The position numbers and the translations under genes were made by a program. A stretch of DNA of 9,338 nt, from positions 1-9,338 of the forward strand of contig CAMGGT010000011.1 in assembly GCA_946055715.1 (NCBI GenBank), read 5' to 3'. Origin of the DNA: an uncultured Clostridia bacterium (GTDB taxonomy: Bacteria; Bacillota; Clostridia; Oscillospirales; CAG-272). This document shows, one piece after another, positions 5,694 through 9,338 of this stretch. The notes beneath the pieces were generated by a model that searched no databases, was not told the origin of the DNA, and saw only the letters and a program-made list of their open reading frames with translations. Within the stretch, counting starts at the first letter, position 1. The number at the start of each line of letters is the position of its first letter.

Positions 5694-6479
5694 TCAATAT
5701 TTCTTGCGGCGCAGCAGTTTGCACTGCACAAGGATTCCGAAGAAAGCGATCACCAGCGCAATGCCAAGGGTGACATACTTTGCGGGCGCACCCGGCAGGT
5801 ACTGGGTGGGCTCGATCTTGGCGATGATGTCGGAGATGGGAGAAAGCGAAGTGGTCGCCAGCGAGAAGAGCATGGTCAGTCCTTTGTAAGCGCAGAAGAT
5901 GGAGGAGGCACCGATGAATATGTAGCGGAAGAAGATGACCGAAAGCACCAGTACAACGGCAGTCACCACGATCTGCGTGATGAGATTGTCTGTCCAGTCG
6001 GTCACAGTGATGAAGGTGTAGGCAACCGTGAGGATGACCACGCCCACGCGATTGATGGCCGTGAAGAGGAAGCCCAGGATGAGCGCCAGCAGGCCGGCAA
6101 TGATCCATTTGATGTATTCGCCGGGCACATTCATTACGGCGGTGAGGTGTGTGTAGCCCAGCAGGCCGCAGGCAAACCCAAGATAGGCGCCGAAAATGAA
6201 GGTGTTGACCTTCAGCAGGCGATAGCTGACAAAGCACTCCACAAGCAGAAGAACGGCAACGACAAGGATAAGATACCCGGCAAAGTCGCCCAGCAGGCCT
6301 TTCAGCCAGTCATTGATGAAGCGGAACTGGTCTTTGATGTCATCAATGTAACCGCCGATCTTGCCCGTGACATTTTTCACGCTGTCGGCAGCCTCGGCGG
6401 AGGCATATACACTGAACAGCGCGGTCAAAGCGATGACCAGCACCAGCAGCAACGCAGTTTTCTTTGCAAAGCGTTTCAT
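5694..6479 (-). CDS. Multi-spanning membrane protein with signal peptide, unknown function
   Basis: A 261-residue protein. The N-terminus is a signal peptide (KRFAKK, then a hydrophobic core, then YASAEA with likely cleavage near residue 30). Residues 31-65 are a polar, probably external, segment. About six membrane spans follow: 66-87, 92-112, 122-143, 145-163, 167-186 and 234-254, with a less hydrophobic stretch at 188-207. It ends with LLRRKKY, a positive cytoplasmic tail. Gly-rich spans such as FIFGAYLGFACGLLG recall the TM198/DUF4203-type fold, but the match is weak. The start has AAGGAG 6 bases upstream and a strong promoter at 6530-6558. It is transcribed between the lipid module and the five-gene operon. 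No catalytic motif is visible. Confidence 0.82.
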   Translation of the reverse strand: MKRFAKKTALLLVLVIALTALFSVYASAEAADSVKNVTGKIGGYIDDIKDQFRFINDWLKGLLGDFAGYLILVVAVLLLVECFVSYRLLKVNTFIFGAYLGFACGLLGYTHLTAVMNVPGEYIKWIIAGLLALILGFLFTAINRVGVVILTVAYTFITVTDWTDNLITQIVVTAVVLVLSVIFFRYIFIGASSIFCAYKGLTMLFSLATTSLSPISDIIAKIEPTQYLPGAPAKYVTLGIALVIAFFGILVQCKLLRRKKY

Positions 6480-6495
6480 AATCGTCTCCTTATCA

Positions 6496-6509
6496 CAACC
6501 GTGAGGTTG
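6496..6509 (-). other. Small 5'-leader hairpin upstream of the membrane protein ribosome site
   Basis: CAACC TCAC GGTTG can form a 5-bp stem with a 4-base loop in the transcript, ending 6 bases before the AAGGAG site. It is short and may be fortuitous. Confidence 0.25.
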
Positions 6510-6529
6510 AGTATTGTTGATGTGAAAAA

Positions 6530-6558
6530 ATTATACCATATCTTTTTTCGTTTTGCAA
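6530..6558 (-). promoter_or_regulatory. Extended -10 promoter of the membrane protein gene
   Basis: On the minus strand, TTGCAA (6558-6553) and a perfect TATAAT (6535-6530) are separated by 17 bases, with TGG immediately before the -10 (extended TGn element). The predicted start near 6523 gives a leader of about 43 bases. The surrounding sequence is A/T-rich, in contrast with the GC-rich genes. Confidence 0.85.
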
Positions 6559-6570
6559 TGGGAAAACGAA
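6547..6570. promoter_or_regulatory. 8-bp perfect inverted repeat enclosing the -35 box
   Basis: TTCGTTTT (6547-6554) and AAAACGAA (6563-6570) are perfect inverted copies with an 8-base spacer. The -35 hexamer (6553-6558) lies inside. Neither strand gives a stem followed by a clean T-tract in the useful direction, so an operator is more likely than a terminator. The CGTTTT/AAAACG arms are shared with the palindrome at 36-55. Confidence 0.45.
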
Positions 6571-6619
6571 TATATTTTGAACTTTTTTTATTCTGCGGTG
6601 ACGGTTTTCCCTGCCGCTT

Positions 6620-8350
6620 TCATTGCGTCTTGTTCTTCCTGCCGGCGGCCGTGCCAAAGCGGCGGTAGAGCAGCTTGACCAGCACACCGGGGAATTTTAC
6701 CTGTGGGTTCAGGACCTCAAAATACCGGCCGTCATGGGTGGTAAACAGGGGGTAGCCGTGGCGGACGACATCAAAATAAGCGATTTCTTTGAAGGGGAAG
6801 CGGTGCGCCCCGATCAGCAATGCCTCAGGTGTGACGACCAGAGGCACATCCTGCTCCCGGACGACATCGACATGGTTGACGGAGTCTGCCTCAAGCAGGT
6901 TCTGGTGCGGCACTTCAAAAAGCACATCCTCCGGCGGCATATCGGGCAAGGAAGCCACATATGCCTCCTGCCAGCGGGACCATTCGGCGGCGGTACGGTA
7001 GGGGAAGCTGTCGCTGATAAGGTCGCCGTATTCATTGTACCGTCCGACGGCACCGCAGGCGCAGGAAAATGTGTCGCCGGAAGAAGTCAATTGCCCCATG
7101 CGTTGACATAGCGGACAGATGAACAGCGCCAGTTCCAGATGCTCGGCAGGCGCGATCTTTTTGCTTGCGCGGTAGGGAATGCGGAGCTGTGCCTGCGTGG
7201 CGGCGGCATCCTCATAGATGTCACGCGCGATGAGGGCGTTGACCTGCTCGTCGGTCATGGCCGCCAGCTGCTCGGCCGTATACACGCCGGCAAACTCGCC
7301 CCACATGCGGCCGCGGCGCACGCCTTTGCCCCATACGGGGGTGGTATAATAGCCGCCCTTGATGCGGAAGGTGACAAGGTTGCACTTCATTTTTCGCACC
7401 ATGGCACCCGTACCGGGCGAAAACTCGCTGTTGTAGCCCGACATAGTGCGGAAGCCCTCGGGGAAAATGGCGGTGTTATACCCTGCCCTTGCACGGTGAA
7501 GCAATGTCATGACGGTGACGGCTGCCTGTGCGCCTTTGCTGCGAGGAATGGGGTCAAATGTGCAGGCCAGCAGACGCGACAAAAAGCCCTTGCGCATGAT
7601 ATGCTCGCTGATGACAAAATACATCTGACGGCGCATGGCCACCGCCATGTACAGCATGTCATAGTCGGTGACATGGTTGGACATCATGATGAAGTTGCCT
7701 TTTGGCATGCGCGGGCGGCGCGGCGTGCGGTAGTTGAAGCGCAGGCGCAAAAACAAACGCACCGGCCACAACAGCAGGTACCAGATAATGAGGTGGAACA
7801 GGTGGGCGAAACGGTAGGTGCCGCGCTTTTTGCGTGTGATGCGGCGCGGCTTTTCCGTGAGGCTCTCGCCCCCCATATAGGCCACAAAAAAGCGGGCAAG
7901 CCGTCGGCGGCTCCACAATTCGTCCCTGATCTTGCAGAAAATAAAAGCACCGCCCATAAAGACCGGCACCGCCTCCGCCACAAACGGAGCGCCCGACTCA
8001 AACAGGGCCATCAGGGCAACGGCCAGAAAAAACGGAACCAGCGTAAACAGCAAGAAACGACCGATCTGCCGCAGGACAAACAGCCAACGCTCACGAGGGG
8101 TAGAGGCGGGTTCGCGGGTGAGCGTCCCCTCGATCTCCACCCCGCCATCAACGGGTGTGATGTTGGCCCTGAAAACGGGCGCCCCGCGTTGCGGGCGGGG
8201 CTTGCCTTCCTGCAACACCAGATGCTTTTGGTCGCAGGAAAGGAGATGCAGATACAGATGCGGCAAATTGCGTGCGGCGTTGTACTCGATGAGGCACTCT
8301 TGCGCAAGTGAGGAAAACTGATCCGCATTTACCGGCAAGCGGAATTTCAT
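6620..8350 (-). CDS. PlsC-type acyltransferase with N-terminal membrane region and C-terminal zinc ribbon
   Basis: A 576-residue membrane-associated acyltransferase, expected to move an acyl group onto lysophosphatidate or a related lipid. Residues 1-90 are a soluble domain I do not recognise. Hydrophobic segments follow at about 92-118 and 124-140, then 182-206. The catalytic domain shows SNHVTDYD (H226 and D231 of the HX4D motif) and FPEGFRT (296-302), the PlsC motif III. A zinc ribbon follows: C412, C415, C430 and C432. The tail (about 485-565: VVTPEALLIG, FPFKEIAYF, FTTHDGRYFEV) looks like a PH/GRAM-type beta domain, which is inference. At about twice the usual PlsC length, it is clearly multidomain. 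The start forms an ATGA overlap with the lipid kinase stop, with AAGGA 8 bases upstream. The acceptor lipid is unknown. Confidence 0.87.
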   Translation of the reverse strand: MKFRLPVNADQFSSLAQECLIEYNAARNLPHLYLHLLSCDQKHLVLQEGKPRPQRGAPVFRANITPVDGGVEIEGTLTREPASTPRERWLFVLRQIGRFLLFTLVPFFLAVALMALFESGAPFVAEAVPVFMGGAFIFCKIRDELWSRRRLARFFVAYMGGESLTEKPRRITRKKRGTYRFAHLFHLIIWYLLLWPVRLFLRLRFNYRTPRRPRMPKGNFIMMSNHVTDYDMLYMAVAMRRQMYFVISEHIMRKGFLSRLLACTFDPIPRSKGAQAAVTVMTLLHRARAGYNTAIFPEGFRTMSGYNSEFSPGTGAMVRKMKCNLVTFRIKGGYYTTPVWGKGVRRGRMWGEFAGVYTAEQLAAMTDEQVNALIARDIYEDAAATQAQLRIPYRASKKIAPAEHLELALFICPLCQRMGQLTSSGDTFSCACGAVGRYNEYGDLISDSFPYRTAAEWSRWQEAYVASLPDMPPEDVLFEVPHQNLLEADSVNHVDVVREQDVPLVVTPEALLIGAHRFPFKEIAYFDVVRHGYPLFTTHDGRYFEVLNPQVKFPGVLVKLLYRRFGTAAGRKNKTQ

Positions 8351-9276
8351 ATCTTCGTTCCTTCGGTTTTTGTTACAGGTACGGCAAAGCGAATGGCGGC
8401 AGGCAGCACTTCAATGTCAAAGCGGGTGCCTTCCACGATCTCGCCGTCCAGCGTCAGCGCAAAACCGGGATCGGCCAAAAGCTCGACACGACGGGCGCGG
8501 GCGGTGGTGAAGATGCCCTCACAGGCGGGCTCTTCCAGATGGGTACCGGCTTTGTAGTATTTGATCAGTCGCAGCAACCGCAGGCGCGGAATGGGACGGC
8601 TGACGCAGACATCCAGAAGTCCGTCGGTGTTGTCGGAATAGGGAGAACAGCAGAACGAGCCGCCCACATACCGCCCGCAGGCCACGGTGCCGAACAGCAG
8701 GATGCCGTCCGGGTTCATCACCTGCCCGTCGGCGATGACGGTGCAACGGTTTTTCATGGAGGTGAAAAAGGCTTTCAGCACCCCGGTCGTATAGGCGTTT
8801 TTGCCGCCGATGACCGGCTTTTTCTTGACGGCGATCATGGTTTTGGCCACCTCGGTGTCAAAGCCGAAATTGGTGATATTGATGGACACGCGGTCGTTGA
8901 CCTTCATCAGGTCGATGGGCCGTTCTTCGGCCTCCAGCAATGCTTTGAAATCGGAAAGGAATACGGAAGCCCCGCCGTAATACTTGACAAAATCGTTGCC
9001 GCTTCCGCAGGGATAGCAGGACAAAGAGGCCCTGTCGCTGTGGCGAAGAACGCCCTCAGCCACCTCATTCAATGTCCCGTCTCCCCCGCAGGCATAAAAG
9101 CGCAACAGCCCTTCGTTGGTCTCACAGCACTCGTCCACGATGCGGATGGCATCGCGCGGGGCGCGTGTCTCGATGACAAGGCAGTCCTGCTCGGGATATG
9201 CGGCAATGGCGTCGCGGATGACCCCGACAGAGCTACGTCTGCCGGCGCTGGGATTGACCACAAAAATGTGTTTCAT
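8347..9276 (-). CDS. Diacylglycerol-kinase-family lipid kinase (DagK/YegS-like)
   Basis: A 309-residue cytoplasmic, membrane-peripheral kinase that should phosphorylate diacylglycerol or a related lipid with ATP. The N-terminal nucleotide-binding domain shows NPSAG (8-12), GGDGTLNEV (64-72) and PCGSGNDF (89-96), hallmark DAGK_cat motifs. The C-terminal beta domain has SPYSDNTDGLLDV (211-223) and LDGE (276-279), which supplies the catalytic acidic residue in the family. The length is typical. The start has AAGGA with an 8-base spacer (AAGGAAGTCAACA then ATG). It is the first gene seen of a two-gene unit with the acyltransferase, 4-base overlap, so both are probably co-translated. Its products (phosphatidate or analogues) link it to phospholipid turnover; the exact lipid cannot be told from sequence. 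Confidence 0.92.
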   Translation of the reverse strand: MKHIFVVNPSAGRRSSVGVIRDAIAAYPEQDCLVIETRAPRDAIRIVDECCETNEGLLRFYACGGDGTLNEVAEGVLRHSDRASLSCYPCGSGNDFVKYYGGASVFLSDFKALLEAEERPIDLMKVNDRVSINITNFGFDTEVAKTMIAVKKKPVIGGKNAYTTGVLKAFFTSMKNRCTVIADGQVMNPDGILLFGTVACGRYVGGSFCCSPYSDNTDGLLDVCVSRPIPRLRLLRLIKYYKAGTHLEEPACEGIFTTARARRVELLADPGFALTLDGEIVEGTRFDIEVLPAAIRFAVPVTKTEGTKI

Positions 9277-9303
9277 TGTTGACTTCCTTTGTTTTGTATT
9301 GTG

Positions 9304-9328
9304 CCGCCAAATCGGGACCGTGCGGCGG
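9304..9328. other. Possible hairpin upstream of the lipid kinase
   Basis: CCGCC (9304-9308) and GGCGG (9324-9328) are inverted copies with a 15-base loop; an alternative GCCGC/GCGGC pairing is also possible. It lies 27 bases before the kinase start. On the plus strand it is followed by TTTATT, on the minus strand by CACAATAC. No promoter is evident in 9277-9338, so the kinase promoter or an upstream operon partner is probably beyond the window. Confidence 0.3.
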
Positions 9329-9338
9329 TTTATTCGTC

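Noticed and set aside
6590..6619. Possible terminator after the acyltransferase (GCGG...CCGC)
   Set aside because: Only a 4-bp stem with a long loop and followed by an A-run, not T, on the transcribed strand.
5286..6668. 460-codon plus-strand open frame, very rich in Asp, Glu, Lys, Gln and His
   Set aside because: It is the antisense of the membrane protein gene: reverse-complemented hydrophobic codons read as charged ones. It has no ribosome site or family pattern, and it runs across the minus-strand promoter.
7139..8311. 390-codon plus-strand open frame opposite the acyltransferase
   Set aside because: Composition is His/Gln/Lys-rich with no domain pattern, while the minus strand carries HX4D, FPEG and zinc-ribbon motifs in frame.

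Overview
This is a GC-rich bacterial window in which every convincing gene lies on the minus strand. The organism is most likely a Clostridia-type Firmicute, possibly an Oscillospiraceae-like gut anaerobe. This is inferred from strong AAGGAG-type ribosome sites, a DUF896 (YnzC-like) small protein, an aldo/keto reductase fused to a two-cluster ferredoxin domain, and tightly overlapping operons. No tRNA, rRNA, CRISPR array, transposase or phage gene was seen. Nothing looks obviously transferred.

Layout in the direction of transcription (right to left). (1) 9276-6620 is a two-gene lipid module: a diacylglycerol-kinase-family lipid kinase coupled by an ATGA overlap to a large PlsC-type acyltransferase. 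The acyltransferase carries an extra N-terminal membrane region, a zinc ribbon and a possible PH-like tail. (2) 6479-5694 is a multi-spanning membrane protein of unknown function with a signal peptide. It has a good extended -10 promoter whose -35 box sits inside a perfect inverted repeat. (3) 5693-5329 is a 365-base stretch without a credible gene but with several strong potential RNA hairpins, one followed by a T-tract. It is the leader of the next operon or a terminator region. (4) 5328-1572 is a compact five-gene operon: PhnP-like metallo-beta-lactamase hydrolase, DUF896 protein, SGNH/CE2-like esterase, uridine-kinase-like P-loop kinase and ferredoxin-type aldo/keto reductase. The genes overlap or lie within a few bases of each other, and a classic Rho-independent terminator closes the operon. 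(5) 1370-75 is a CPA2-type cation:proton antiporter with its own near-consensus promoter and a candidate operator. (6) Just after it come a perfect 20-bp palindrome and the ribosome site and first codon of another gene that runs off the left edge.

The five-gene operon joins a phosphodiester/ester-cleaving hydrolase, a deacetylase-like esterase, a small-molecule kinase and a redox enzyme. Together these could modify or salvage a sugar or nucleoside, but this is inference from neighbourhood only. The lipid kinase and the acyltransferase both make phosphatidic-acid-type lipids, so that pair is more coherent. No clearly new system is evident. The best candidates for a second look are the structured 5329-5693 region, the two CGTTTT/AAAACG dyads, and the unknown membrane protein.
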